From the NCBI RefSeq assembly GCF_037126465.1, contig NW_026999323.1, positions 1 to 64,000 on the forward strand: a DNA stretch of 64,000 bases, written 5' to 3'. Under the pieces are notes generated by a model. It did no database searches and was not told the DNA's origin. It saw only the letters and a program-made list of their open reading frames with translations. A program made the translations under genes and the position numbers. Source of the DNA: Ornithodoros turicata. Taxonomy: Eukaryota; Arthropoda; Arachnida; Ixodida; Argasidae. Shown piece after piece: positions 10,590 to 21,935 of this stretch (the first letter of the stretch is position 1; each line of letters begins with the position of its first letter).

Positions 10590-12060
10590 TAATTCGTTTC
10601 CAGAACGAGGTGGGACGCACAGTGGAAATCTTCTTCGGCTTGTTATTTAGGTATTTGGAGGCCACAGTTGTTGAATGGAAAGGAAAAGTGTTCATTCAAG
10701 AAAAGCGCATTTGTATCGGGTCTAGGACCGCGCCGATATCAAGTAGTTTTGTCTTAGATCCGTACGACAGAACTATAGAAAAGGATAGTTCCAACCACGG
10801 AACAACTAAAAAGGCATTTAGGTACGTGAATGATTACTTGGTGTTTGTTGAAATATTGGAACACAAGGATCTTGTTCTGGATATCTTTCAGAGGAACTCA
10901 GATGGGTTATGCTTTACAGCTGAAGTATCTACAAATCTAAGATACAGTTTCTAGACTTAGAGTTAAGGGGGAATCACTTCTACGCAAGTCAGTAGCGAAC
11001 GCTTGTTCGTACAGCGCTCAGAAACTGCGTGAAATATCGTCAAAACAGAAGTACTGGCGTGTTCTTCTTGCTTTGCCCTTGTCAATGACACATTTTGTAG
11101 TATTCCAAGACTACCTGTTGATTCGTACTGAGCCCAAATTCGCAAATATTTTAGTGTGCGACACTCTATCGAGATGGCAGCACTTGTTCGAGACGTTTAA
11201 TTTACTAAAAATCAACGGCTCAACCTTGTCCTCTAAAAGATACGTCATTGACTAGAGAAAAGCTAAGGGAACACGCCAGTACCAATCTTATGACGATAGT
11301 TTAGAACGTTTACGTGTCTTGTGCGAACGAAAATCACCCATAGATTTCTTAAGAAGTGATTCCCCCTTAACCTTAGGAGAGAAAGATATTTGCTGGGAGT
11401 ATAAGCAGAAGGTGGAATAGCCTGCCTTGCCGTTCAAAACAAATTATTCAAAAAAAGTAACGTCTGCTACTCCGGTAGGTGTGTTGAAAAAATATCAGAA
11501 TCGGTCTTTGTGATATGTTCAGAAAAGTGGGCTATCCCAGCAGTTTTATTTACGATGTTGTCTGCAGGATGTTTAGTGAAGTTACCGGAAGGAAGAAAAA
11601 GGAACAGGTGCAAGATTACAAAAGGATTGGCGTGTCTAGGTATATACAGGCAGTATCCCACCAGGTTAAAATAAAGGATATGCTGAAAAATCTTGAGCTA
11701 AGGTTCTACTCCGCAAAAGCAATTGCTTAGGCTACCTTAGAAAGCGGTTGAACAACACATGAAGCATAATGAAAGTTCATGGATTGCAAAGAAAGTGTTA
11801 TATTATACGAAAAACTGTATAACATTCCTCTGAACTGTGGAAAAGTACACATTGGGCAGACTGCCAGATGTGTCAACGCAAGACTGCGTGAGCACAAGAA
11901 TACGAAAAAATGCAGAAAGCAGCTCTTTAGCAAATCATTTAAAAGCATGTAACAACTGTGCAGCCATGTACGAGAAAACTGAGATTTTGAGGAAATGTAG
12001 GGGTAGGGGAGCGTTATTATTTTAGGAAGCGAGGCGGATCAGATTGTTTGCAGATAGTTG
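10590..12060 (+). mobile_element. Penelope-like element remnant with GIY-YIG nuclease
   Basis: A plus-strand Penelope-like retroelement, 5'-truncated at about 10590. The first segment (frame 10610-10954) holds the RT blocks KRICIGSRTAP, AFRYVNDYLV (catalytic YVDD changed to YVND) and DLVLDIF. The LDLEL block follows, and after a 400-bp TTAA-flanked insertion (10967-11366) the reading resumes with EKDICWEY. Near 11815-11990 a GIY-YIG endonuclease is readable: YNIPLNCGKVHIGQTARCVN then LREHK, with a CKAC-type cysteine motif after it. RT followed by GIY-YIG is diagnostic of Penelope-like elements. The nuclease would nick the target for priming. Several frameshifts and the altered RT motif mean the copy is inactive. 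Confidence 0.8.
10967..11366. mobile_element. TTAA-flanked miniature inverted-repeat element (piggyBac-type)
   Basis: The element begins GGGGGAATCACTTCT and ends with the exact reverse complement. A TTAA lies on each side (10963-10966 and 11367-11370). It interrupts the Penelope-like element precisely between the conserved LDLE block and the LTLGEKDICWEY reading, so the host sequence shows where it begins and ends. TTAA duplication is the mark of piggyBac-superfamily insertion. The 400-bp interior has no transposase, so it is non-autonomous. Short frames inside it (10963-11145, 11073-11255) have no known motif. Confidence 0.75.
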
Positions 12061-12189
12061 TGTACGTACCTGTTCGATATTTCTCGTAAGACTCATGGAT
12101 CTCTTGAAAACACTGTTTTAAACGTGTGGTCGAGTGGCGGCTCTGTAGTGCTGTGTAAGCTGGTAGATCATTAAACATTTCTTGAAAGT

Positions 12190-12460
12190 GCAGTACGTCC
12201 GTCCTGTGTTTTTAGCACCGGTTTTAGCGATCATGGGGACCAGCTCCTCCGGCACGGCTGTTAGGATGACCGATTTCAACTCCCAAGAGGTAACTCATGC
12301 TCGAAGTCCCCACAACAGCTGTGTCCGGGGATTTCGCCTGGTTTTCCGGCTCTGCTTCCCATACGGATGTCAGGACAGTTCGTCGTGAAGTCGGCACAGG
12401 ACTCATACTAACCAACCCGCCGTGAAGTCGACACAGGACTCATGTTAACCCACCCATCCC
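12190..12460 (+). mobile_element. tRNA-derived SINE, diverged
   Basis: The head aligns, with many changes, to the better preserved SINE at 48445-48740: a CTCC...TGTTAG box A region, a degenerate box B region, then GCTGTGTCCGGGGATTT and a tail with GTCAGGACAGTT and GAAGTCGGCACAGGA. The tail segment CGTGAAGTCG-CACAGGACTCAT occurs twice in tandem (about 12385-12450). It is transcribed by RNA polymerase III when young; this copy has lost clear promoter boxes. Confidence 0.55.
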
Positions 12461-14614
12461 CAATCCCCCACTACTTCCTGCTCTCTCGTATGCCCACGTC
12501 TGTACGCCGCCCATAGCCGTATGTACCTGTCCACGCGGCTAACGTGGAACTTAAAAAAAAATATTGAGAAATTCCATCTCTTCGCAGAGACCTGTTTCAG
12601 CGGGACAAGTGGCGCGAGTGAGAAGTAACCTCCAAACAATAAAAATAAGCAACACGCGGTAGCTTACCAGATCATGGCGGCAATTTCAAATAGTCTCGAA
12701 ACATAGTCTCGAGTTGTTAGCACTTGGCAAGATATCATTCGGTGTGGATTTCCTACAGGTTTTGTAGGTTTCTTTGGAAGCATACCGCTTTAAACATCAC
12801 GTAGAACGCCCTGAAGATAACCTCTACTGTTGGATCGGTGCCGCTTGGGCCCAAAATGGTACTGTGCTCGACTTGGCAACCGTCGCTGCCACAGCCCTGT
12901 AGCGATATCTTATCGCCACCCCGTAGCTGTCGTGTGAGCTTACCCAATATGTTGCAGTTTTATTCGACACCCAGCCTGTGGGTGTGCCCACCCAGCGAAG
13001 CGTCAATGAGCTGTCCTCAGTTTCCCAGCATTGCGTCCTGCAATGACCCTCTTGATCGAACTAGAGGAATAAACGGAGAATAATTGTAGCTATCAAGCTT
13101 GTCGACCTGTGCTCGAAGTGGTACGAAACGGCCTGCCTGCCACCAACGGTGTCATAATAGGGAGTTTTGCTTTTATTATTCAGCCGGAGTAACTCATTGG
13201 CAGCTGCTGGTGGAGTCACATGACGCCGGAAGAGCGACCACTCACAGAGATTTTCACCTAGCAATAGCTAAACCCATCCGAGTTGTAACAAGGCAGAAGT
13301 TATGGCAGAGTACAAATGAAAGAGTCAAAATAGGGGGGCCGTTATGCTTATGATCGTATGTGCTTGTAAACGCGACTCATAGTCAAGAAGAAGCTATGCT
13401 AATACACAATGTCGTTCACCATGAACAACCATGCCTTCATATAGCGAAGCCTTAGTTTACGACACCTACACGGACAAATTCACGCGGCGAAGAAATCAGG
13501 GCCTGTTGGTGCACGAACGTGACGCAAAGATCGCTCCCAGACGAAACACAAGCGACGATAGGTAGAGGTACACCGATGCGCTAAGACCCAATGTTTTATG
13601 TTGACAAAAAAAAAAAGTATCCCACCTCCGTAAGTACACATCACCCTGCCGTTTGTTTCGTTCACTACTACACATGTCGAGGCATACGCACCTTATCCTC
13701 GCTCGAAATATCGAGGTATACCCTCCTTATCTGACAGTGCTATGGAAGGAACACTCAGTCATCCTTCTTGAAGAATTCTTATCCCCTCATGGGCCTCTAT
13801 AACATCTCTAATCGTTCTATCACGATTTTGTCCTATTCACTCACACTGACCCAACAGCGGCCGACAGCGCCATTCCCTGCAGTGCATTGCTTGTCATCCA
13901 CTCTGGTAGACCTTAACGTTCAAGCGATTCTCACACAGGCGGTCATTTATGCGGCGTTCATTCAGACGCTTTTCCGCATGATCCCGCACACAAGCACTGA
14001 TTGGCAAAGTATACATAAAAGCAAAACATACCGTTGTAACCCAGTGCGTCTGGGCACAAAAGGGACGTTTTCTCATATTGAAAATTCCAAAAAACAAAGG
14101 GGGGCAACAGGTATCTGCCGTATTATAGCACACTTGTCCGTTTTGTCCGGTGAGCGCATCCCTGCGAATGAGAAATCTCCCTTTAGATTATGAAGGCGTT
14201 TTTCCCTAGACTCCAGGTAGATATTATTGCACGTTTCATGTTTGACAAGTAAAACAGTTGATCATTTGTGCAGGAGCTACCACATAATGCAACTACAAGA
14301 GACAGTTAAGAGAGTCAAAATACAGGGAGACGTTTTCTGTTTTACCCTGTTTAATATTTCGGAATATCAGGAAACGAAAACGCGACAGGCGACATTCCAA
14401 GGCACTTGCCCCTATCTAATTCGACCCACATGAACCGAAAAGGGGGATTTCATATAGTCGGTCGTGTGTATTAGTTATCCGTCCTGTGTGCCTCTTGCCT
14501 GTGTACATTAAGTAATTTCTGTAGTGAACACAATAGAATACAAGTGGAAAGATAAATATGGAAAAGCCGGAAGAGTGTGGCATTACATACTTATTGTAGC
14601 AACTACAAATTTTC
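12461..14614. other. no recognisable feature
   Basis: About 2.1 kb without an element that I recognise. Frames at 13768-14193 and 14416-14685 reach 141 and 89 codons but are overlapped on the other strand and carry no motif. A short A run (13603-13617) is present. Confidence 0.35.
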
Positions 14615-15450
14615 CCGTCCATTTTAGTCCAAGTGTCATCTGAATTAGTACAAGTGCCATCTGACATAGCCAAAGGGCCATTCAATGTAATCCGGACGCC
14701 ATCTAAAAATCCAAATCGAAATGCTATTCAGTTTAATCCTTGTGCCATCTGAATTAATCCATGATGTTTTGAAGCACTATAACTGTGTATTCACTATAGG
14801 GACATACCCGCAGAGTATTCTACAGACAGGTAGTGGAAGGGAAAGTAAAAAGCTGCTGACGGGACTTAAGTTCTTCTGCGTCTTATGTTGAGCATTCGCA
14901 CCGCGCCGAGATATCGGGAGCTGGAGCGGAAGTATAACAGACGACACCATTGTTCATGTCGTCTGCTACAGAATATCTTATGACTGATCTGCAGGATATT
15001 CCACGCGGTTAGCAGAGCCCGAAAGAATATATTCTGTAGCAGACGATAGCAGTGGTGTCGTCTGCTATGTGAGACATGCCTTTTCGTGCTCTACAAACCG
15101 TGTGGAATATCCTGCACCTCAGTCAGGAGATATTCTGTAGCAGACGACAGCACCAGTGGCGTCGCTTGCTGTACTCCCACTCCATCTCTCAATATCTCGA
15201 CGTCGTGCCAATGTCCAATGTAAGACACGGCAGAACTTCGGTCCAATGACTGGACGAGACGGGATGTCCCTGGTGTGGATTCACGGCTATGATGCTTAAA
15301 ACACAAAGAATTAAGTCAGATGGCACTCGGATTTAATAAGTATAACCTGGGTTACTTCAGATGGCACCCAGATTAAACTGAATGGTGCCTGGATTATTTC
15401 AGATCGCACCTGGTTTAAATCAGATGACAATTGTACTAAGATGGGTGGGA
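14615..15450. mobile_element. small foldback element with about 21-bp terminal tandem units
   Basis: The left end (about 14617-14770) and right end (about 15308-15446) consist of imperfect tandem units of about 21 bp built on TTTAATCC followed by GTGCCATCTGAA, in opposite orientation at the two ends. The interior is itself inverted. GTCGTCTGCTACAGAATATC at 14957 mirrors GATATTCTGTAGCAGACGAC near 15129, and the GCAGGATATTCCACGCGGTT block near 14990 mirrors a near copy near 15090. There is no coding region. The same terminal unit recurs at the ends of the much larger structure at 29055-38030, so I take both as members of one foldback family. The superfamily is not known to me. Confidence 0.65.
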
Positions 15451-15900
15451 AAACATGTAGACCTACCTGTAGGATTTCTGCAGTGTCCTGCAAGTAGTTT
15501 CCTCGTTACTCCAGGGAACAATCCTTAAAAGCCAAAGACAAGCACCGGTCATATAACAGAGAAAAAGAGACCCAATAAAGTTTAAGGTATATCTCAGAAC
15601 GTGAATTATTTGGCATTTCTCATTGCGATGTTGCACGATGCAGGGGGGGGGGGGAGCATATTAATGAACAGACAAGAGATAAAAAGATGGAAAGCTCAAT
15701 TACAGATGAACATGAATGCGACTGATTGATACTGATAGGCTTGCACGAAATACATGATCTTGACAACATGATGTCAGCAGCGTGATTCATTCCTTTCAAG
15801 TCGTACCACTTCTACAAGACAAGCTACTGCGTATAATTGTGAGTAGAGTCATAGGTAAGCGTATTCGACCCATACTTCTATGGCGATAATTCTGCATTGT
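15451..15900. other. no recognisable feature; 12-base G run
   Basis: No gene or element recognised. A run of 12 G lies at 15643-15654. Confidence 0.4.
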
Positions 15901-16308
15901 ACATTGGTCCATTCAGCATAAATTCGACCACGAGGGGTTCTTTAGTGTAACAGCTAGCTTTGCAGTAGAGATGCTATGAATCCAGAATTTTCCGAATCCG
16001 ACACCGAATGCATGGAAGATTCGGGGAATCCACGAAAATTACGAATCTCGAATATTTCAAATCTTTTCTGCCCAAACACCTTTCAGTGGAAGTGTCTTTC
16101 GTTTGTTTTCTAACCCCTTTTTTTTTCGTTTGTGTCTCAGAAAATATTTGAAATATTCGAGATTCGTAATTTTTAGTGGATTCGCTGAATCTTCCATGCA
16201 TTCGGTGTCGGATTCGGAAAATTCTGGATTCATAGCATCTCTACTGCAAAGCTAGCTGTTACATTAAAGAACCCCATGTGGTCGAATTTATGCTGAATGG
16301 ATCAATGT
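15901..16308. repeat. long near-perfect palindrome with 67-base loop
   Basis: Bases 15901-16070 and 16138-16308 are inverted copies with only a few mismatches, giving a hairpin with arms of about 170 nt. The loop (16071-16137) contains a block, including AAGTGTCTTTCGTTTGTTTT, that recurs at about 18207-18260 just inside the right arm of the adjacent Tc1/mariner element. The arms contain GAATCCAGAATTTTCCGAAT and a GTAGAGATG motif that also occurs near 18840. It is non-coding and is probably a miniature foldback element related to its neighbour. Confidence 0.75.
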
Positions 16309-18493
16309 TGCTAATAATTTTCTTCTTTCCTTTATAGCAAAGGAAACGATAAAATACTTATGATCCAAATTATTATGCTCAACAAATGTCTTGTATGGTG
16401 TAGCGAACTGAAAATGCTATTTTGTTGCATTTGCAACGTTAGCAAGTGAAAAGAAGATGAATGGGATGTTTCAGTCAAAATCATCGTGGCCACCGCCCTC
16501 CAAGTGAAAGAAGAAGTAAAACATCGTAACAGGACAAACTACACTGTTAATATAGGACCCGTTCCGTGATATCTCCTTCAGAACTTTTCCATCGATGTAG
16601 ATTGTCAGTTTTTCCACGTTTTCTGCAGGAATTTCCTTGCTGGGTGTCAACATACTATGTTCCGGATGGGTTTTCAGCCTTAATGTATCACTTTTATGTT
16701 GTCACTGCATTATATAAAAAAAGGCATAGCCTCCCAGAGCTGCTCTTTGCACTTGAACTGCCTTCCACACTTATATACCTTTTGCTTGGGGATACTCCAA
16801 AGGTGTTTAGGGCTTAGGTCACATAGGGCTTAGGTCGGTAGGTCGAGTGAACATGGCGGCCACACCGTGAGTTCATCTCCTTTTATACCCATAGCAGCCA
16901 ATGACTCGGAGGAATTCTTTGCAAAATGAGACATTGCATTGTCATGCATGAAGATCATTTTGCTACGGAAGGCACGGTACGTTCTTCTTTCTGCACAGCG
17001 GTAGGAAGTATTGAGGTCATTTTCGCGCCTTCAGCGACCCTAAATGGACCTACCAGGTCTCTTCCAAAGATCCCGACACAAAACATGACCCCACCACCTG
17101 CTTGCTGTCGTCGCACCCTTGTTGGGGCGTGCTGTCTGCCTGGCTACCATCCACTCCTTCATCCGTCTTGGCCATCGAGGCTTGCGCAGCATTCATCAGT
17201 AAACAAGACAACATTCGTCTTCATATATGTCTGGGCCCACGTTTCCGCTTGTGAACACTGGAGAGAGGTGGCCGAGTTGTAGGCTTATGCAAGGCTGCAA
17301 TCCTTTGGAGGATTCTGCACCTTGAGGTTCACCATCTCCAGAGGCACCAGCAGCTTTAAATATCTGTTTACTGCTTTGTAATGGTACTTTCGCTGCCTCT
17401 TTCTTGATACGATAATTTGTCTGGCGATAACCCTTCTCATTGCGCCTTTATCTATGCGGACCCTTCTCTGCTCTGAGTCAGCCACAAATGTCTTCACACT
17501 CTGATTGTCAAGCTTAAGTTGTCTTTAAATATCCTACGTTTTCATACCTTGTGCCAGGCATTGTATTATTTGACTTTTTTTCAGCAGCGGAGAGGTCCTT
17601 TTTCCTTCCTATCTTGCTTGAAAATACGTAGTTGCTTTCATAATAATGTGGAACGTTTTCCTCCCCTACTTTTTCTTTATCTGGGCTGACTGGGCAAACG
17701 CGTTACCACTGGCGTCTGACATTGGTACCTGTGACCCAAGACTCACCGAAACACGATACCACGTATGACTTTAACTTAGAAAAAAAAATACGTGGTTATG
17801 ATGATTTAAATCGCATTTGCAGAATGACTTGAAACAGGGTGTAGATGGTAAAAACACGCAATAGACTTGACCTTGGGAGAGTGTTTATGTTTTTGAGCAA
17901 AAGCCAGCATTGACTTAAAGCTTTTAGGTGTACTTTCTCGCTTGTTTGTTAACGTTGATCTGGACTGAAAGAGTTCACGCAGGAACTGTCACACTACAAG
18001 TTTGAAAGCAATGGTTCTGCTTGGTATTGCTTTTTAGTGTTGTGGAAAGAATTCACGCTTGGAAAGTTGACATATTTCCTTTAATCGACGAACAATTTGT
18101 TAAACAAATTACATTTAAAAATGAGTATATAGGTATGTTTTCTCGACAATAAGAACTATTTTGTAATTTGTTCTCCATTAAACAGGGATATGAAATACTG
18201 CACAAACACGTTTCAGTAGAAGTGTCTTTCGTTTGTTTTCTAAACCTTTTTTGTTTCGATGTTTTTTACGTGTTATGACGTTTTACTTCTTCTTCCACTT
18301 GGAGGACGGTGGCCACGATGTTTTTGACTGAAACATCCAATTCATCTTCTTTTCACTTGCTAACGTTGCAAATGCAACAAAATAGCATTTTCAGTTCGCT
18401 ACAACATACAAAATATTTGTTGAGCATAATAATTTGGATCATAAGTATTTTATTGTTTCCTTTGCTATAAAGGAAAGAAGAAAATTATTAGCA
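16309..18493 (-). mobile_element. Tc1/mariner-superfamily transposon, inactive, long TIRs
   Basis: Two inverted arms of about 215-220 nt (16309 to about 16530, and about 18273 to 18493), roughly 95% identical by eye, enclose a minus-strand transposase remnant. The outer termini read TGCTAATAATTTTCTTC on both ends. Long TIRs of this size occur in several Tc1-like groups. The element is about 2.2 kb. Its left end directly abuts the palindrome at 15901-16308. I could not confirm the usual TA target duplication. Confidence 0.7.
16725..17640 (-). pseudogene. Tc1/mariner transposase, degenerate
   Basis: Reading the minus strand from about 17620, the N-terminal DNA-binding region begins GRKKDLSAAEKSQIIQCLAQ. 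This is followed by broken sequence, then a DECC block (first catalytic aspartate region, about 17200), a glycine-rich GVMFCVGIFGRDLVGPF equivalent, and MIFMHDNAMSHFAKN (second catalytic aspartate, about 16950). The third catalytic region, which should read like PPSSPDLNPIENLW, is disrupted: the PPCSLDL block is followed by a stop and by a tandem duplication of GACCTAAGCCCTA near 16805-16835. Numerous stops and frame changes make it non-functional. Confidence 0.7.
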
Positions 18494-20540
18494 TGAGATG
18501 CCTTGTCTAACAAAATATGATTTATACCGCAAATATTGATGATTTGGACATTATAATCACCGTCATCTGCATACACCATTTAGGAAAATCAGACAAAAAT
18601 ATTATTTGCATAATAATTTGGAACAGGGTGCATATGACACCCGATGCGCTGAAGGGTCCTTGTGACATTACTGTCGGTGGGGGCAGCGATCATGAACTAG
18701 CGAAGTAAGCAAATAAGGCTTTCGGCGCACTCTCGAGGCGCCATTTTTAAAAAGAAAAGGACAAAAGTGGTCTTGGGGAATTCTGGGCACTGGGATTCTG
18801 GTTCTCGAATCTGGAATACCTACCTCGAATTCGAGGATTCTGTTATGCCATCTCTACGTTACATAGACGTGATATGGGGAGATCGTATTATAAACTAAAG
18901 CTAAACTCGAGCACTTCGACCCGAAGACAAAACAAAAGCACGGCGCCAATCCGCCATGTGATTCAGGCGAGTCCAGAGGCTCCCAACCCCTGACTGATGT
19001 TTAGGTAAGCCAATACCATGTACATCCTCGAAAGAGGAGAACTGGTAACGTGAATTTTCGCATGGAGAGTCGTCGTTGCGTGCTTTATTGGCTGCAAGTA
19101 TACGAAAGAGCCGCCACAACTTCTGGTCAGGGTACCTTTAAGGACGAGTGTCAAGGCAAGGTTCGCTCCCATGCGGTAGGGCTGGGTAGCCGCGGAGGAA
19201 TTTCAAAAGAAAGCGTGTTGTGTACAGCATACAGAAGGAAGTGGGCTACGTGGTATTACCATTGAACCAGCATCTTGGGACCCAGCGAAAGGAGGTACCT
19301 ACGGTCATTCGGAGACACCAATATAGGGGTAAGGGGTGACCAAGGCGGCTTATCAGCCTTGAGTCTCAGGTGTCAATGTTGCCAAGAAAAACAGAGCGAA
19401 CAGGTAACAATACATTACGACATCATATGCACGGAAAGTGAGAACGCGACGCAGAAGTCGTACAGAACAAAGCGCCGGTTCTTAGGAGCATGATAAGTGA
19501 ATGAAAATATTTCTGTAAGGAGTAATGAGATTCAGGAGATGCACACTTTAGAGGCAACTTATATTTTGGAATTGGACGATGACGAGATGACTCACAAGCT
19601 TAGGATTGCAGTCATCAGCTCATCCAGATGAGAATAGGAGTAGGGAACGTCCTGGTACACGACTAGCTTCTGCGCGGAGCACATTCTTGCAGTGTAGTTG
19701 TGCCCTGAAATTGCGCAAGATATTCAGATATGTTTGTCGTAATTATTTTACAAGCGCAAGAAAGATAAACTACAGGAAAGAAATTGCAGATTGCTGAACT
19801 CTGCACCCTTTATGCCAGGGCAGCAGCGAGCGAACCAAATAAGAAAAATATACGGGTGTGATTAGATAAATATCTTAAAGGGACAAGGTCGCTTCAGATT
19901 ACGTTATACGCTATATTGGTTTCGTACCTGTTACCATAATTCAAAATTTTTATTCCTTTACAAAGTTCCAATACAATATATATCAGTGAACCTAAGCAGC
20001 GAACGTCCCTTCAACTCCTATATCAGGTATAAATCGGGTGCTTTTGGCGCGTGCACGCACATGCTACACGCAATGGAGGGGATCTGTCCAAGAGCATATA
20101 TAGTGTAACTTAGGAAGCAGACTCGTATCGATGTGCGAAAGACGTGAAGGTAGTCGTTGTCACAAAGCTTGCACATTTGTGATATTGTTGTGGGCTGCAA
20201 CAACAGAAAGTTTATTCCCAGATAATGAATGGAGAGTTTTATCGCCAGGCGTGGTACCCTACAGTTCATTAAATCAGTATAGGAAAATGCATGAATGCGC
20301 ATCATGCCACACGTGTGCGGAACAATACGACCGAATCCAGTCATAATCCGCACGCACACGATACGCATGCGCGTGCATCTCCTGCTGTCTGACTAGATGC
20401 CACCAATCCTTTGGTCCCCGAGGATAACATTCGGCTCTGTTTTCGTTAAGAGATGGGAGGAATTCGGAATTCTCCGAATTCAGATCCGAATTTAAGGAAG
20501 CCTCTGCGAATCTAGGAATTCCTACGAATCTCGAATCCCT
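18494..20540. other. no gene; fragments of GAATTC-rich miniature elements
   Basis: No coding motif recognised; frames at 18901-19172 and 19050-19265 overlap each other on opposite strands. Two short patches, about 18780-18850 and 20455-20540, are built of GAATTC, CGAATC and GGAATT words and include GCCATCTCTAC or AGAGATGG. They resemble the arms of the palindrome at 15901 and are probably decayed miniature elements. Confidence 0.4.
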
Positions 20541-20701
20541 TGTTGAGGAAGGGCAAGGACGACAGACAGCAGGAGCAAGTAGACTTTACCGCTCCAAAAC
20601 GAAACCGAGAATGCTCGCTCATGCACATAACGTGCCTGTCTATACGTGCCTGTCTATAAGGTACGCGCGAGAGGTGCGCAGCAGCTTCCTCTTCCTTAAC
20701 A
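20541..20701 (-). repeat. 3' LTR of the minus-strand BEL element
   Basis: On the plus strand it starts TGTTGAGGAAG and ends CTTCCTTAACA, an imperfect inverted pair. It is 25 bases longer than its partner at 25672-25807. One reason is an internal duplication of TGCCTGTCTATA (about 20634-20660); another is extra bases near 20661-20675. Confidence 0.9.
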
Positions 20702-20710
20702 CTCCCCCCA
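20702..20710 (-). other. polypurine tract of the minus-strand BEL element
   Basis: Read on the minus strand, TGGGGGGAG lies immediately next to the 3' LTR, the expected position for plus-strand DNA priming. Confidence 0.75.
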
Positions 20711-20720
20711 CAATGACTTG

Positions 20721-21935
20721 TCATTCGTCGAGTTCCACGCGATGGATCAGCTGAACTGGTCGTCGTATGTATGCGCCGCCTGATGTCTGTAGGGTGCAGG
20801 AGCGTGCTAGACCATCTCGACCGATGTACATCTGCTCTACCCGTCCGAGGGTCCAAAACATCCTGGGCTGTCGTCGATCGGGTATGAGGACCACATCATG
20901 CTGCCGAACGTTGGCCGAGGTCGCATGCTTGCTGTGGTTAGCTGACCGCAGTTGGAGAAGGTAGTCTTTTGATCATAGCTTCCAGTAATTGTTTAGCAGA
21001 CCTCCTTTAGCCTGCTGAATGTGCGAGGGGGAGACGTTGACGTCAACTGAATAGAGAAACTGCATTGAGGGCAAGGTGGTAAGCCGTCTCCCGAATAGGA
21101 AGTAGGAAGGAGAAAGGGCTTCTGTGTCGTTAGGGTCTTCTGTGAGCGAAGTAAGAGGTCTTCACAATGGCTTCGACCTCTGTCGGCACGGTCTGCAGCT
21201 CCCGGAAGTCGAGTTCGCACCGACCTAGCGACCTGGGCAGTGATTCTTTGACGGAGTGCACCATGAGCTCCCAAAAGCCTCCCCACCATGGTGCTTGTTC
21301 TGCTATGAACTCCCATGTGCTCAGTGTTTGGGTGGCATATCCTTTCACTGCTTGAAATTGAGCGGAAATCATGGGAGGAAGTTCTCGGGAAGCCTTCTTG
21401 TATATTAGAAAGTTGTCGGAATAGATTTTCTTTGGTATACCCCTGCGAGCCACAAATCGCTTAAACGCCATGAAGAAGGTGCCGAAGGCTTGGTCGGTTA
21501 CCAACTCTAGATGAATGGCTCGTGTAGCTTTGCAGGTGAAGAGTGTCACATACGACTTCGAATGTCCGTGCACTGTATTGTAATACAGTGGACCTGCAAA
21601 GTCTACCCCGACCACGTCAAACGGAAGTTGCCGTGAAACTCGATCCTTCGGTAGGGGCGCCGCTTGCTCGGTGCATGAATGTGTTCGAAGACGTCGGCAA
21701 AAGTAGCAGTGATGCAGGGCGTACTTAACAGATTGCCTTCCTCTGATCACCCAGCAATCCTCCCGTATCTGATATAGAGTCTCCTGAGCCCCGGCGTGAG
21801 CAATCCTTTCGTGTTCGCGAAGAACCATGAGGCGGGTTAACCAGGCTTCTGAAGCAGGCGGTAGTAGCATTGGGTGCTTAGTCGCTGCTGGTTGTTCAGA
21901 ATGCTGGAGACGTCCGTAAAGCCGGAGAATGAAGC
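20721..21935 (-). pseudogene. BEL integrase and pol C-terminus
   Basis: The main frame is 21130-21870. It shows the zinc-binding histidines (REHERIAHAGAQETL) and cysteines (HHCYFCRRL), then VVGVDFAGPLYY (first catalytic D), KIYSDNFLIY (second D) and WWGGFWELMVHSVKESL. In that last block the catalytic glutamate of WWGGFWE is retained. After a frame change the C-terminal tail continues to a stop at 20721, with the blocks FWTLGRVEQMYIGRDG and RRPVQLIHRVEL, just before the polypurine tract. This tail is a useful ruler: the plus-strand BEL at 42231 has the same tail but nothing between it and its RNase H. Confidence 0.85.

Noticed and set aside
13768..14193. A 141-codon plus-strand frame
   Set aside because: No motif, and an opposite-strand frame covers most of it.
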